Assembly (NCBI GenBank): GCA_907163375.1
Contig: CAJQUW010005559.1
Coordinates: 1-64,000 of the forward strand
Reading direction: 5' to 3'
Length of the DNA: 64,000 nt
Source: Prostheceraeus crozeri
Taxonomy: Eukaryota; Platyhelminthes; Polycladida; Euryleptidae
Below the pieces are notes generated by a model, which was not told where the DNA came from, did not search any database, and saw only the letters and a program-made list of their open reading frames with translations. The translations under genes and the position numbers were made by a program. Numbering within the stretch: the stretch's first letter is position 1; every line of letters begins with the position of its first letter. This document shows, piece by piece, positions 21,233 through 34,319 of the stretch.

Positions 21233-23945
21233 TTTTGTAATCTAGTTGTTCGCGGTGCTCGAATGTTTCATCATGAATGTCTGAGCCGCCTTGCACATGC
21301 CCCTCCTGTGTCAGCGCGCTCTGTTCTTATCTTACCTGTTAACTGCTTCATTTTTATCTTTCAGTGTCACGTGTAGCTGCCTGCTCAATTTGATTCATTT
21401 CATGATCGTAAAAATCTGAAGGAAGGTGGAAAGCTCGATTAGCTTTCTCTCATTACTAGTGTGGCTTTTACTATATTCGAAAAATGAATACTTTCTCGTA
21501 AATATTTCCTTGTTTCTAAGATAATTTCAAATGAAATATTTATCTTTTTTATCATTTAAAAATTCTTAGATGCAAAGCGACATTTTGTTATCACACGTAA
21601 AACGCTGCTTGATCGTGAGCTATTTCCTATGAGAACAACTAAATGTCGGAATTTACATTCCTTTATTTAAGGCGGCCGTCTGAAATTTCAACAACCAGCA
21701 GTTAATTTATTTAACTGATTTACTTCTCAAGTAGAGATAAATGGTATCAACTTCCGCGATATAACATGCCTGTAGAGGAGAGAAGAAAAGTTCCGCAATC
21801 AGTTGCCACAATCAGCGGTTTTTATATTTCTCTTTGCGCTTTGCAAGGATTATTAGCAAAAGCAAGAATGCAAATTATGCAATGGATGAAAATTAATAAA
21901 GTAATATACTTAAGTGACCTGTATAGATAGGCAACGGAACCAGGATGCAGACCGTAGAGCAGCCGCACAAAATTTTCAAAAACGGGAATTGTTTTCTCTC
22001 TTCCCTGAATCCTGAAGACGAATTGTACTTGACCTCTATCCTCAGGTGGGTACAATTGAGTATGGATAGTAATAAATACCAAAAAATGATGATAAATAGC
22101 TTGCAGCTAATCAAAACAATACTCAACTATGCTAATCTAATAATTAATAAGTAATTGCATATTTTGCATAAATAACGTGCAATGATAACCTTCGAAATTG
22201 TGTCACAACACATTGCAAATGATAGCAGATTTATAGAAAAGTCAAGGTGTGTTTTTCTGATAAATCACATACCGAACTAATAAGAAAGACGGATAACTTT
22301 ATTAATTTATGAAAAATAAAATTTAAAAAGTATGAGTTTATATGACGTATTTTTTCTGCGTGCCATCTGACGAGACATGTAGAATGAATATACAATAATA
22401 TCATAGTCATTCTCAAGGGTAATAAGTCAGCTCTTTGAAAAAAATATGACGTTCGATCAATCATTTCAAGAGCACGATGCAAAGGTAGATGAAAAGTATT
22501 AATTTAATAATTGCAGGATCACAGAACTGAATCCTAGTCCTGATCTTATTAGTGATATTCATGTGGAAAGATATCTTTCATCAAACTGCGGGAGAAGGAC
22601 ATCAAGCATGAAAAATCCGCAAAATCTCAACCATCCAGAAAAGTGCTTGAAAATATGAAATTCTTTCAAAATTATGTCTGAAAACAATAAAATGAAATTT
22701 AATAATTTTGCGTCCCAAAGTCCTGGGAGAATTCAAGCAATGTGCTGATGACATCCCAACTCTCCCCAACTCACAATCAAAATATTACGTAACACATATA
22801 AAAAAGTTCAAGCCCTTCAAATTTGATTCGACAATTGACTACAGGTTTTAATTTTTAAACTAAAATGGATCCATTTGTCTTAAGTTTTGATAATCTTTTT
22901 TACAGAGGTAAATATTTTGATGTAGAACATTTTGTTTTGAAACGTTGAGTTATTCATATCGATATGTGATTGATATAGATGTAAATCATTGCTTAATCGT
23001 GATCACTGTAAGTTCACATGTTATTATGTTTATAACAAATAGGTACACTGAACTGAATTTTCTTTAACACATAATTTACATGTCTGCAAATATCATTTCC
23101 TCTTCGTTTTTTCCTTCTCCATTTCTATGAAGAAAAATGTGATTTTTTTCAAAACTTGGATTGGCAGCATAATGCGGCCTCGTTCATGTCAGAACAAAGA
23201 AATTTAAACTTTTCCCAATTACCTATCTACAAGCACCAAACATGTCAAACAACCAATTTGATCTAAATACATTAACTATGGCAAAAACAAGCCAAACTAT
23301 ATATAACTCAAAGATTAATATCTTGATTTGAAATTTAAAGCCTGCAGTCAACAACTGAGTCGAAAGTCAAAGCCTTTCAAAGCCATTTAAATACACTTTT
23401 GAATAATTCTTTTATTATTTGCAATGCACACCAAAAGTAAATTCTCAGAAAAATGCATTGATTCCTCACATTGGATTTGTCGATACACACCCGCATAGGC
23501 AACTCTATCACTGATCCTTGTAAAAAAAATTATTACTTTTATATGAAAGGAAGACATTTCTGATCTTTGATCATGCTATTGAAAAAAGATTGCTGAAATT
23601 AGTCGATCTGAGATAAATACATGCACGAATTGCGAACAGCTAATGTTAAAATACTGTTAATGTTTTAACAGAGAAATGTGATTATAACACACTATCTATT
23701 GCAAAATGTTATGACTGAACTGAAATAGTGACAACAATAATAATCTACCTAAAGTTGGGAGATAGAATAATTGAATTTTGAGTTGCATCCTCAGTTGAAA
23801 ATAGTTGAAACAGATCTAAAAAGCTGCCATTTCATTAAATATCAAGAATCATCAGCAGGCCTAGTTCACATCTCTCAATATCGACACAACTTCCTACTTA
23901 ATTTGAGCCATGCCTGGGTAAACTTGAGATTTGCAATTCAAAGTC
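21233..23945. other. No gene or repeat recognised
   Basis: Long AT-rich stretch. The short frames near 21822-22154 and 22231-22482 overlap on opposite strands and show no domain. Confidence 0.35.
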
Positions 23946-24241
23946 AGTAAAATTTCGAAGGGGACTCATTAAGTATCACTTTAGACACACTGCTGGCAAA
24001 TTGCCTAAGTTAGTGCGCCTGCAATAATAAATAAATACTTCTTTTTGCGTACACAATGTAAATAGAATAATTAAATAGGCCTATTTGATTTTAACATTGA
24101 AAACAATGTTTAATTATTCCATTTACATTAAGCTTTCAAAAAGCAGTTTTTATATTAGTCATTGCAGGCGCACTAACTTAGGCATTTTGCCAGAATCAGC
24201 GTGTTTAAAGTGATTTTTATGAATGGCCGTCGAAATTTCAC
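23946..24241. mobile_element. Palindromic MITE (~296 bp)
   Basis: The outer ends GTAAAATTTCGAAGG (23946) and GTCGAAATTTCAC (ending 24241) are inverted. The arms share GCCTAAGTTAGTGCGCCTGC (24002-24021) and its complement at 24163-24182. A few central bases separate the AT-rich inner arms. The element could form a nearly full-length hairpin. Confidence 0.8.
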
Positions 24242-24959
24242 TAACTTGCTATTTGGAAATCTTAAAGTTGAGAGAATCGTCAAGACATTGAGCACCTTGA
24301 GGTTTGGAAGTGCAATTTCTGCAAAAGTGGTAACATCACCTCTTCTTCGCACTACCTGAGGCAGCTGCTTTAAATTTGAGATAACTCAGTGAAACCAATA
24401 ACAGCGTAACATCTGCACGTCGCAATTCTTTCCTCAATCGATCATGATTGATATGGTTATCTTTCTTCATCCTGGTAAAATCAGGGCATTCACTTGTACT
24501 CGTATTAACCTTATTATTGATTTGAAACTTCTGATTTTCATTTGTGATTTGTTCCACTAAATATTCTCTCCCACCGCGCCCGCATCTGCCCCTAAACAAA
24601 TAAAATCCACTGTCATCCCGCTTCTATCGCATATTGCCTAAAGCTTCTCCCAGAGTTGTACTACTTTGCAATACGTAGGATGCCCATCTCCATCTCTGTA
24701 GATGCCAGCTGTCACTGACATCAAATGATTGGGAAACTGGGCCATTTGATATATTCAAATTTGATGATTTCAATAATAGCACCGGTTTATTGCAGACTGA
24801 AATGCGTCTATACCCCAGTGACTGATAATTGACTGACACGAAGGAATGAAGGACCTCTTTAGTCTACTTACTGAAATTCGACCCGATTCGCTGTTCATAA
24901 TCATGATAATTCCCGACTTGTTCTACATTCACTGTTGCGCTCGCACAGGTGAGTTACTT
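24242..24959. other. No supported gene
   Basis: Minus-strand frames at 24336-24599 and 24624-24839 are open but start at non-ATG codons and show no recognisable domain, so I do not call them. Confidence 0.35.
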
Positions 24960-25598
24960 CCCTCACGAAAATTTTTCATGAGAACTCATGAAATTTAATG
25001 CGGATTCATGAGATTTTTATGAGAGCTCATGAGATTATCATGAGTCTCATGATATTCTCACAAGGAAATATTTAACTTTGAAAGAATCATGAGAAAATCA
25101 TGAGCATTTATGAGGTCTTCATGAAAATTAGCTTATAAGTAGTAAGTTATGCATGCTAGCCGCGAAAGGAAATAACCATAAGAAAGCTTATTCAATCGAT
25201 CAAAATCTTCAAGGCTAGTCTATAAAAGATAAAAATAAAAATATATAGGATGTTTCATGGCGATGTGCAACAGCACTTTCAAAATGATGCATATATAATT
25301 TGACTTTACAACTATCATTACTACGCAATATGTTGAAAATATATACAATCACCGTTAAACATAAGATCATGATAAATAGGGGTCATTGCGAATACTGAAA
25401 TAGCATTGTGGACATGGCGTGGGAATGCTTTGGGGGCAATGTGGCTGTGCCAAGAAAGCTTCAATAACTATGTGCGAGAAAAATAAATTCAGAAGTATGA
25501 AAAAGCAACTGTTAATTTATAATGAGATTTTCATGCGAAAACGTTCCAAATCCACATTAAATTTCATGAGATATATATGAGTAGAATTTTCATGAGGG
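24960..25598. mobile_element. TCATGAG-rich element with inverted ends
   Basis: The left end CCCTCACGAAAATTTTTCAT (24960) is mirrored at the right by ATTTTCATGAGGG (ending 25598). Inside these, ACTCATGAAATTTAATGCGG (about 24984-25003) pairs with the complement of CCACATTAAATTTCATGAGA (about 25551-25570). Both arms are dense in the palindrome TCATGA (about ten copies at 24978-25125). The centre is unique, and no transposase is visible. Confidence 0.65.
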
Positions 25599-25764
25599 CT
25601 TTGCATGAGTTCAGGAATTATGGCTGATGAATATTAATACCAAAGGAGAAATTTCATTTTAACTTCATGTGCCGCAAGTACAGCACAACAGCACTCCCCA
25701 TGAAATAATTCCAAATGAAAATATAAGCATACAGAAGCTATGATTGCTATGATATCTTAACAAT

Positions 25765-25965
25765 CTTTTGATATATAGAACAATCAGAAACTGCGACTGA
25801 GAACAATTGCATCAAAAAAGTGCACGCAACGTTCGCACTGCTGTATGTGGAAAAGGTCCTTGTCAGATCCTTTGCATGACTATGCATAGTGCGAAGGTCG
25901 CCTGCACTTTTTTAATGTAATTGTTCCCGGTCGTAGAGCTTTTGATTTTTTAGATATTGACAATG
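25765..25965. mobile_element. Small palindromic MITE (~200 bp)
   Basis: The left arm (GAACAATTGCATCAAAAAAG, then TGCACGCAACGTTCGCAC) is complementary to the right arm (GTGCGAAGGTCGCCTGCA, then CTTTTTTAATGTAATTGTTC). The outer parts continue to TTGATATATAGAA and TTTTTTAGATATTGA. The loop is about 50 bp. Confidence 0.75.
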
Positions 25966-26539
25966 GCGTCGCGTGCTCCCTGACCATAGGCCTTCACTCG
26001 GCATTGGAATACTATTTCTATACTAGACTTTTTTATGTTATAACATTAATTTTCATAAAAGATGAATTTTTAATAACAATTTTTAATGCCAAGTGAATGT
26101 GCACATGAGAAGTTTATTGCTCATGTCGCCTAACCGCCTTACTCAAGGAGCTGAGATTACTATATCCCCTCTCTGTCCAGACCACATTTTCTCGAAAAAA
26201 AGGAGGAATGGAAACAGTTTCTTGCGTTTCTCACGGCTGGTCAGCCACTCATGTGTTTGAAATTTTGATGCATTAAAATGTCTTGTTTATTTCTTATTTC
26301 TTTCTCTGTGAGTGCCTTCAATTTTTAAATCAGGTGTTGGCCTACTTTGCTTGATCACTGTCATCTTTTCAGCATATTCCCTTCGGACGAAAGGCGTGGT
26401 TATGATCTCATCTGCAGCACTAAACATAGCGTCACATCAATCATGCAAAAACAAATCATGGAATTCTACGGAATCTGGATGTGCGAGTCAGATGCATTAC
26501 TCTGCACTCATTGGCGAACACTCATCACCTGATCACAGT
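25966..26539. other. No gene or repeat recognised
   Basis: Nothing recognisable. Confidence 0.35.
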
Positions 26540-26930
26540 CTTATCTGAACGTCAGTCAGCTGCTATTGTTGACGTAGTGGCCTCGCCGACGAGAAACGAA
26601 GGACATAAACAATTGGGTTGCGCTTCCCTTTCTATATTTAGGTACCGAGGCTCGTTCAAGAATAACGGAGAATTTCATTGTAAAAGTTGGAGAAGGCAAA
26701 GCATTATGTCTATCGGAAAAGTCAATATTGGTGCGGGCGCGTGCGCCTGCTGCCTCACACGCACACAACTCTCTTTCGCTCCGTCTGAACACACGACTAG
26801 CATGTGTGTCTAATCGTTAGAAGAAAACAGATGTGATTCGTGCACGCGCAGCGAAACTGTTCACTCTGAGGTTGAGCGTCTGATTCTGAGACGGACAGCT
26901 ACTACGAGAAGCTACCGAATTTAAGTGAAA
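26540..26930. promoter_or_regulatory. CpG-rich island, possible promoter
   Basis: More than twenty CpG dinucleotides in under 400 bp (for example GCGGGCGCGTGCGCC near 26735 and GTGCACGCGCAGCG near 26840) stand out in an otherwise CpG-poor, AT-rich region. This could be a promoter or 5' exon. No core promoter element or attached gene could be identified. The open frames crossing it (26481-26813 and overlapping ones) have no domain. Confidence 0.3.
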
Positions 26931-29544
26931 TATAATGAATGATGACACTTTTCATTTTTATAAATGTTGGTAAATTATTATTTAGGATTCGCCGAAGGCC
27001 TCGCAGGTACGGAGAAGACGCCATTGGATATTGATAACTTATTCCGACCGATGAAGATGAAGGCTTTCATTGGATTTGCAATTCAATTTTTTGCCTTTGT
27101 GATCGAAAGTTACAATCAAATGTCTTCACAAAAACATGTTTTTTGTTCGAGAAACAAGTTATGTTTTTTTGAACAGTTCAGACTACTGTAAAACTACATA
27201 AACATAAGTCTTTCACCCAAACCAAAGCCAAAGACATCGGAGAAACATTTAGAGCTGCGTGATTTTTGTAAACTTCAAAATCCCCGGACATGCGTTCAGA
27301 AATTGAAACAAGTGGGTCACATGGTTTAGTTTTAAGATGTCAACAATATGGAAACACGACAATGTGGTCTCTTTTCTCCCCTCAATTGTTAAAAAGTGGC
27401 AGAACAGGAAAGTGAAAGCAGAACGGAAGCAATAGAAATATTGGCTTTCCTAAAATTTGTGTATGCTAACTGATTCATTTCGTGTAAACAGTTATGATCA
27501 TTTCTATTGTTAATCAATTGTCTGCAAGTCTTACCCTTCTGTGTCATTTGATAATTCATCTTTATTGACTGTAAATGAGCCTTTTGAATGCAATCACGTC
27601 TATTCAACCACTCAATGATTTGAACATGGCATGAAACATTTGCTTGTTCGAATGAAATTGATGTTTTATTCGTTGTATTGATAGAACATGAAGAATGTAG
27701 GATATTGTCTTTGAACATATCAATGTGTGAAGCACAAGGACTGGAATTTTATACTCAAAGTATTTATTTGCAAGAAATGGAATTAAACTTTTAAGCTTTA
27801 ATGTAGATCTCTTATTTCCCCTCGGCTTTTTGTAAGCTGAAAGCAAGCGATGCAGAATGAGATGCTTTCTTAATAATTCGATGCGCTACTCTTCTACTGT
27901 AAGCGTCAATCAGGATTATGTTCACGTGATAGGTAGACAAAAGTTTCATACTTTTGAGTTGCAGCAACATTTCCTGAATTTCAAGTAAACTCTAAACAGC
28001 ACGCGTGATGCTATATTTTCATCGAAACATGTGGATACAAATTGTAGACGACATGAAACTTTCTACAGCTCTTTAGAATCTGAAGAATTTCTTTTAAATT
28101 GAAGACAATCAGTCATACACAAGGGATTCTTGATAAATTGATGTTTTTCAACATCTTTCTTGCAAAAGATCTTTTCGGATGATGTCATGGCAGTTGTCAC
28201 ATTGACCCAGTTTAGTCGGAGCGCTCGTGGAGCCCCAACACAATTTTTGACATTACTCTAAAGTAGGTCAACCGCACCTACTTGCACTGTTGCATCGTTC
28301 AGTATATCGAAATTGATTTAAACGTTGCCCTGTAAAGCTTTTACTCAAGTATATAATGCGAAGCATGATTTGTTTCGCGTGCAAGATTGCAGTGAAATCG
28401 TCAGTTCAAATTTCAAATTCTTGAAGGCAGATTTTCAAATCTTCGAGAGTTCAATTGAAATATTATAGAGCATTAGGAAAATTCAGATAGTGCATTCTTT
28501 AGGAAATACTTTGACGCAGACTTAGGACATTGACAAGCCTCTTTTGCCTATGCTTGCAAGTAACTCCCAGTAGTAACCCCATCCCAGGCGCAAGGACAAA
28601 ATGCGAAATGCTGACTCAGCCCCCCCCCTCTGGAAGGAAGGTGAGGGAGTTGGTCAAGGATGTGTTGGGAGGAATGGGTCCGTGAGGAGAAAACGGGTCC
28701 CTACCCCCCTGGACTTAGTCAGAGGCGGACAAAACGCCGAGCTTTTTATTGATAATTTCAAAAATATGACAAATGAAGGGTTTGTTTTTGATTCTTTTTT
28801 CAAAATACCTGAACACATCTGGGAATGTAGAGAGATGCGAGGCAATGTCGGCGTTATCTACAAATAAATATACAAGAATATCAGCATCACAACATTGCTC
28901 GACTTCAAGGTGTCTCTCAGTAATGTAATAACATCAAAAGAATATAAATCCCGAAAAATCTATTGCTGGCCGCTAAAATGCGACGATGACCTAAATCTTA
29001 GCAGGAGGAACAACAGCAGGGTGCGCAGTAAGCCTATATGGGATTCCGAAATTCGGAGGCCGCAGTAATTCAGATTTCGTAGCCTCTAATGACTTGCTTG
29101 TGAAGAAGTAGAATTATCCAATTTTAATCAATTTTTCAGATGCGTTGATTGGCCCATTTAGTTGAACGAGGATCGCAGTGAAACGTGACATTTGAAAGGA
29201 GGGAGTGAATATCACGGCTTGGATTGGGTTCAGCATGGGAGCCGATTTACTTGTTGATGAGAATGAGGCAGAAGCAATCAGCTGATTGGCAACAGCTTAA
29301 ACCAAGGTAAATGTATCTGCGAATATTGTAGTAACTGCATCAATGAAATAAGCACGTGCTGCAGATGCTAAGGGCAACGGTATTGAAACATAAGTGGCTA
29401 CGAAATTGCGCGAAGCAATCAATTGATAACAATTATTCTACTCCACTTAAGAATGCACTTAAATATAATCCACTAATTGCTAATGTTGCATTTTCTATTG
29501 CACGAAACATACATGAAATTACACACAAGTGAATAGTGATTGCC
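26931..29544. other. No gene or repeat recognised
   Basis: Possible acceptor TTATTTAG at 26979-26986 before an open frame ending at 27191, with no recognisable product. A C-rich patch lies at 28620-28710. Nothing further. Confidence 0.35.
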
Positions 29545-30389
29545 CATAGAGTAGGGTTATATAGGTAGAGTGTCGAATCAAAAAAGTATCTGTATACAGT
29601 GAAAATTTGTATCAAAAGATTCAGTTTTTTTGTGGAGATTACGTTCCTGTGGTCCAAAAAATTATTTGAGCAGTTTTAAAAAAGTCAAGATTTTGCAAAT
29701 TTATATACTACCTAAATGACGTCCTCTTTATAAGTAGTATGAAACAAGTTGGATGTCAAAAGGAATGAATGTTTGCTAATTAGCATCCTAACTAAGCGGA
29801 AATTAAACTGATTATCGCGGGAATTTCATGATCCGCATTAAAATGGAAATCTTCATGAAAAAGTCGCGATATTATTCGTGCTTTCTTGGCTAAAATTTCA
29901 AGCTTTTAATTCAATTTTTACCGGCATGATTTTATGATTCACTAGATTCATGTTTCATTTCTTGAATCTGAATAGTGATGTGGACCCATTTACATCTTTC
30001 AAAGCTAGCTGAAATCATTGTCTTTGATTATGTGATTTTGCTCTGTCAGTGGCAGGTTGCATGTGATGATCACGCTTAAGAAGAAACACTTGAAGCTGAG
30101 CATGAAAGTATAATTGCAACCTGTCGAATTGCTAATTTAACAAACATCACCTCTCCAAGGCTGTCATAGAACGGAGGATCTGCAAAATGCTATCATTTCT
30201 TCTGCATTGCAATCATCATCAGTCAATTCCGTGGTAACTCCTTCAAAACCTCAAAAATTTGCATATCTCACACTTGGAAACAATGCCGACTGTATCCTCC
30301 TTGAGTTCATTTAATAATTTCGAAAGTGTATACACATTGGGATTTAATAAATGCGGAGTTACCACTCTACCTAATATACTTACTCTATG
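29545..30389 (+). mobile_element. CATAGAG-family MITE, copy D
   Basis: This is a full-length copy, from CATAGAGTAGGGTTATATAG to ATATACTTACTCTATG. The flanking octamers TGATTGCC (29537-29544) and TGAGTGCC (30390-30397) match at 7 of 8 positions. That is the best support for an 8-bp target duplication in this family. Confidence 0.88.
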
Positions 30390-30719
30390 TGAGTGCCTTA
30401 AATAAATGTAGCAATGTTTTCAAATCACATTAACGACAATGCGTTATTAGAAATAAATTCAAGCATTAGAAATCACCGTATTGCCATAAACCATTGATGC
30501 AATCAACTAACAATTGTGTTTGCAGAATATCTTTTGTTTGCTTCATTTTTTACTTTTGTTTCTTTATACGCTTCGTATCTTTAAGGTATGCGGTGTACGT
30601 ACATTCGTGAAATATTCTTCATTTGTTGTAAAATTGATGTGAATTGTTTGCAGAATCAGCTAATAAGGGTACTTTAAAGGGTATAATAAGGGTACTTTTA
30701 CATAAAGGAAATGAAAATA
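30390..30719. other. No gene or repeat recognised
   Basis: Spacer between two MITEs, with a short duplicated AAGGGTACTTT near 30665-30700. Confidence 0.35.
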
Positions 30720-31287
30720 AGGATCTCGCCTGCATGAGCTTATGCAAGGAGCGAGGCTGAAGATGAGACTTTCGCAGATTTATACACAGTGATGCACCCG
30801 ATGACTAATACTAATCTGCTCGCCTGCCAAACTTTTTCCTTGTCAAACAGATTCAAGGAATGACACTGCAAATGCAACAATAAGTGTATTGGAGTTTTCG
30901 CTTAAACAAGATTCTCTATGCTTTCTCTGATTAATTCCAGAGCCAAAATTCTTTTGGAATGTCTTCAAGTTGTGAACTCATGTCTGATGTTCCTTGGACT
31001 ATATTCAGATTTTGCAAAGCTTCCTTCAGGTCAGCAAGCGCAAGCAACATTTTGGGCAAATTTAGCCTCATAGAGCCGAATTCTCGCATACATCACTGAT
31101 AAGAAGCGCAATGATAACGCACACATGGTATGAAATGACTCTGCTTCCCATTGGATTCAAGTTATGTTCTCTTCGATTCCAAAGACATGGGTATAACTCG
31201 GTTGACGGGCAGATTATACGGTGCACATCATTCTGTAGAAATCTCAATTTCGGCCTCATTCAAAAACTCGTGCTGGCTGTCGGACAA
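30720..31287 (+). mobile_element. TAGTCC-family MITE, copy 3, diverged
   Basis: The left part (GCAAGGAGCGAGGCTGAAGA, then GAGACTTTCGCAGA) and the right part (TGCACATCATTCTGTAGAAA, then TGCTGGCTGTCGGACA) match copy 1 in order. The terminal bases are eroded and no target duplication is readable. Confidence 0.7.
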
Positions 31288-32088
31288 TGTGTCATTGAAC
31301 GTGAAATTTGGAAGAGCCCGTAAAATTGGCTTTTCTTACAGTATATTGGAAGTTGTTCGTTCTCAGCATCAGACAATCAAGTTTTAGGATGATGATGGTG
31401 ACGTCCTGCCGTCTTGAACCCAACTGATATTCTCAATCCATGTCCCATTTATGAATATCAAAATTTATCAAATCTCTTACGAAATATATTTTATGGAGAA
31501 ACACTTTGACAGACATCAAATTTGCAAATATTTTGTATCACACACAAAGGAACATAAATGATAAAATAATTTGTCTCACAATATACTTCACTCTCATTAT
31601 CTCAACTGTTGAAATATCGAAATCGATGAAACGCAGAAAATAAATATATTCTTGTATCCATCATAGAATGATCTTATTAAGAAGGATACAAGTGTCATCA
31701 TCGGAAGTCGACAGATGGCAATATCAGAATTTGTGAACAGTTTTATGGCATTGTTGTTTGGGCATATAGTCACTGCTTCCCTTGGTATTTACTTGAACCA
31801 CATTTCCTCTCAGTTACATAATGATTTTGGTGATGTCATCTCACATATTGTGAAAGCTTGTGTAGTTCTAAATTAATTGCAGCCACTATATCGATAAGGC
31901 AGCACAAATCTTGAGCAGAGAAACTTCTATCGAGGAATAAAGCAGACTAAAGTGATGAGAAATGGGCAAGATATCAGTCTTTGTCGTTGACGTATTCAAG
32001 ATAAGATATATCTATGTCGGGTAACTTGCAGCCTGAAACACGATTCGTTCGAGCGCCAATTGTGACGTTTCAAGAGAGTCAGAACAAT
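31288..32088. other. No gene or repeat recognised
   Basis: This would be 3' flank or intron of the minus-strand candidate at 32089-32535. Nothing is recognised. Confidence 0.35.
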
Positions 32089-32535
32089 TCATGGCCACTT
32101 AATGCTGAAGTGGAGAAAATCCATATCTGAAAACGAGTTTCGACTGAATTCATGCACACCGACATCAGCGAGGATATGCTGCTGTACTGTTTTAGAATCG
32201 ATATCCTGCGACGCCATTTGTTCTTTTTCTAAAGACAGTACTATGATATCTATTATTCTCTCCAACTCGTCATTTGCTTCCTTTTCATGGGATTTATATC
32301 TGTCCATAAATAATTGAAAATTTCTCTTCCTTATAATTCTAACGACAAAAAGCAAAAGGCAAAAACTTCCCAATGCAGCTCCCTTGAGAATGTCTTTTGT
32401 AACAGACCGCTTGGGGACAATGTATACGACGGGATTTTTCAACTGTTCAAAATCGAGAAAGAGAAAATTCTCATTAACATCTAAATATGATGTTTCAATT
32501 TGATTTTTCATGGGGTCGATCAAGTTCTTCAAAAG
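32089..32535 (-). CDS. Putative single-pass membrane protein fragment
   Basis: A minus-strand frame of 148 codons begins after a stop at about 32536 and ends at 32089. It holds KNPVVYIVPKRSVTKDIL, one hydrophobic segment (GAALGSFCLLLFVVRII, about residues 53-69), an RKR stop-transfer cluster, and an acidic helical region with ANDELERIIDIIVLSLEKE. The TM-plus-helix layout loosely recalls the C-terminal domain of LEM-domain inner nuclear membrane proteins, but key motifs of that domain are not seen, so this is only a hint. A second open frame (32495-32683, same strand) overlaps its start in another phase, so exon boundaries or a frame break are possible. Confidence 0.35.
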   Translation of the reverse strand, partial: LLKNLIDPMKNQIETSYLDVNENFLFLDFEQLKNPVVYIVPKRSVTKDILKGAALGSFCLLLFVVRIIRKRNFQLFMDRYKSHEKEANDELERIIDIIVLSLEKEQMASQDIDSKTVQQHILADVGVHEFSRNSFSDMDFLHFSIKWP

Positions 32536-32689
32536 TCACTAGGCAGGTGCAACACATCCATTCATTATAGCAAATGTTCATAGAAATCCAACCTTTCATG
32601 TTTTTCAGTCGTATTGAAGCTAGCACATGGATGTCTTCAGTAGGTAGTACGATGACTGGTGTCTCACCTGACAAAGGAGGCAATGTGCG

Positions 32690-33499
32690 ATTTCAATGGT
32701 CTTACATTGACACTTGAATCAACCATTAGCTAAAATTGCTTAAAATGTTCTAAATAGAGAGCTTCAGTCTATTCATCATCAATGCTGTCATTCAATCTGA
32801 AGCTGAATAAGCGATGAAACGCTAAGCTAATGTCTTCAAAGTGGACCTATTCAGATTGACGATTAAAGTTGATTCAGACGATCAGATTAAGATTGACGCT
32901 GCGAAAACTAGGTTAGACTGAAATTAAGGATACAGTACAATTTTTGGACAATATCGACATCATTGATAATGATAATTCGATTTCTATGGCTAAAACAGAC
33001 ATGGCTTACAATGAACTTTGCTATCGTCATATAGCGTCAAATTTCAATGAATTTTGTCTTGCAATTGAGGAAGTAAGTTACCAACTGCCTTATGCCCGTA
33101 AAAACCAAGTGGGGAAACAGTGATCTATAAGGCGCTTTCAAAAGAAATCTAGTACAATAGGAAGATAACCAATAAACAAGCAAACGGATCATATTAAGAG
33201 AAATTTTCAGCAGTCGATAACTGTCAAGATAGCCAATAATAACATGTAAGGAAGTATAAATCATATATGTAAATCAACTCAACTTCTCACAAATATAAAG
33301 TGTATAGCCCGCAGTCACAATATGGTGCATTCATATCTCAAATATAATAATGTCGAAGCAACTGACAGACGCTTGGCTTGTATAATTTAGCAACTTATAA
33401 CCTTCAGAGGGGAAGTATATTGATTTGAGAAATCATTGGTAAGATATTGTCAATTATGGTAAGATCCAGTTCATCATTAAGGAAGGACATACATATTGA
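32690..33499. other. No gene or repeat recognised
   Basis: Nothing recognisable. Confidence 0.35.
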
Positions 33500-33615
33500 T
33501 TTAACAAACGGAAAAAAATTACTCGTCTTGGTAGATTTGAACCACCGACCTCTGACTTTTTTGGCCAATGCATTACCAACTGAGCTACCGACGGTCGACA
33601 GTGCGCCAAAAGTCC
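33500..33615 (-). mobile_element. tRNA-derived SINE with both promoter boxes
   Basis: Read on the minus strand it has CGGTAGCTCAGTTGGTAATG (A box) and GGTCGGTGGTTCAAATCTAC (B box) with tRNA-like spacing, then AAGACGAG and the tail TTTTTTCCGTTTGTTAAA. The tail is shared with the truncated copy at 16607-16680. The anticodon arm does not pair cleanly, so it is a SINE head rather than a tRNA gene. Confidence 0.82.
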
Positions 33616-34199
33616 TCAATTGAAGAATCTGCACAATCCAATGAGATGGGTCCATCCCCCAAGACAACATGGCATTAACCGTCAAACCAAACTACTAAAA
33701 CCAGGATATCATTAATTCAAAGCCAACATTATACTTTGTTATCACAGATCATAGTTAACATAGTTCTCGTCTATGAGCGGTTACTGACCAACACGCCTCA
33801 GTTGTTGTAATTTCATTATTATTGCTTTTGCCACTTGCTTGTGGTATGTTGTGATAGGCAGACGCGTGAGCTTTTACTTACTTTTGCACTAAATGTAACA
33901 GAAAGTTGTTGGACAAGTCTACTGATGAAATCATTTTACGAGACAAAATTTATAATTCGACAAACCTCTGAGAATTGCAAGCGCAGTTCAGTCAATATAT
34001 TTGAGATGAAATTTCAAATTGCTCAATTACTCAGCAAACATCACAAAAGCCACCATTCAGTATCAGTCCCAGGAGAAAAACACAACAACACATAGCACCT
34101 GTAGTCTTCGCTTGATTGAAGACTTCATTAGTTTATGATACATTTTCCGTATCAATTTGTAGAAAATTGGGAGCTGTATTATCTGAGATAAATATGGAA
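33616..34199. other. No gene or repeat recognised
   Basis: The downstream flank of the receptor exon on the minus strand. No clear AATAAA on that strand was found. Confidence 0.35.
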
Positions 34200-34319
34200 A
34201 AAGTCAAATGACATTCGATAAATCATCCAATCTTAATGTTGGGTAATACACAGTTGGGATTATTCGCATCAGCAAATGACATTGATAATTTTCTTCAAAT
34301 TGGTTTTTGGAAATGACTG
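34200..34319 (+). repeat. Interspersed repeat shared with 16490-16606
   Basis: It shares AATCATCCAATCTTAATGTTG at one end (one mismatch) and TTTGGAAATGACTGTTAT-like sequence at the other. It ends precisely where the receptor stop codon begins (34320-34322). Confidence 0.6.

Noticed and set aside
33404-33685. 93-codon minus-strand frame containing WFKSTKTS
   Set aside because: It is translation through the tRNA-SINE head, and its middle is encoded by the A and B boxes.
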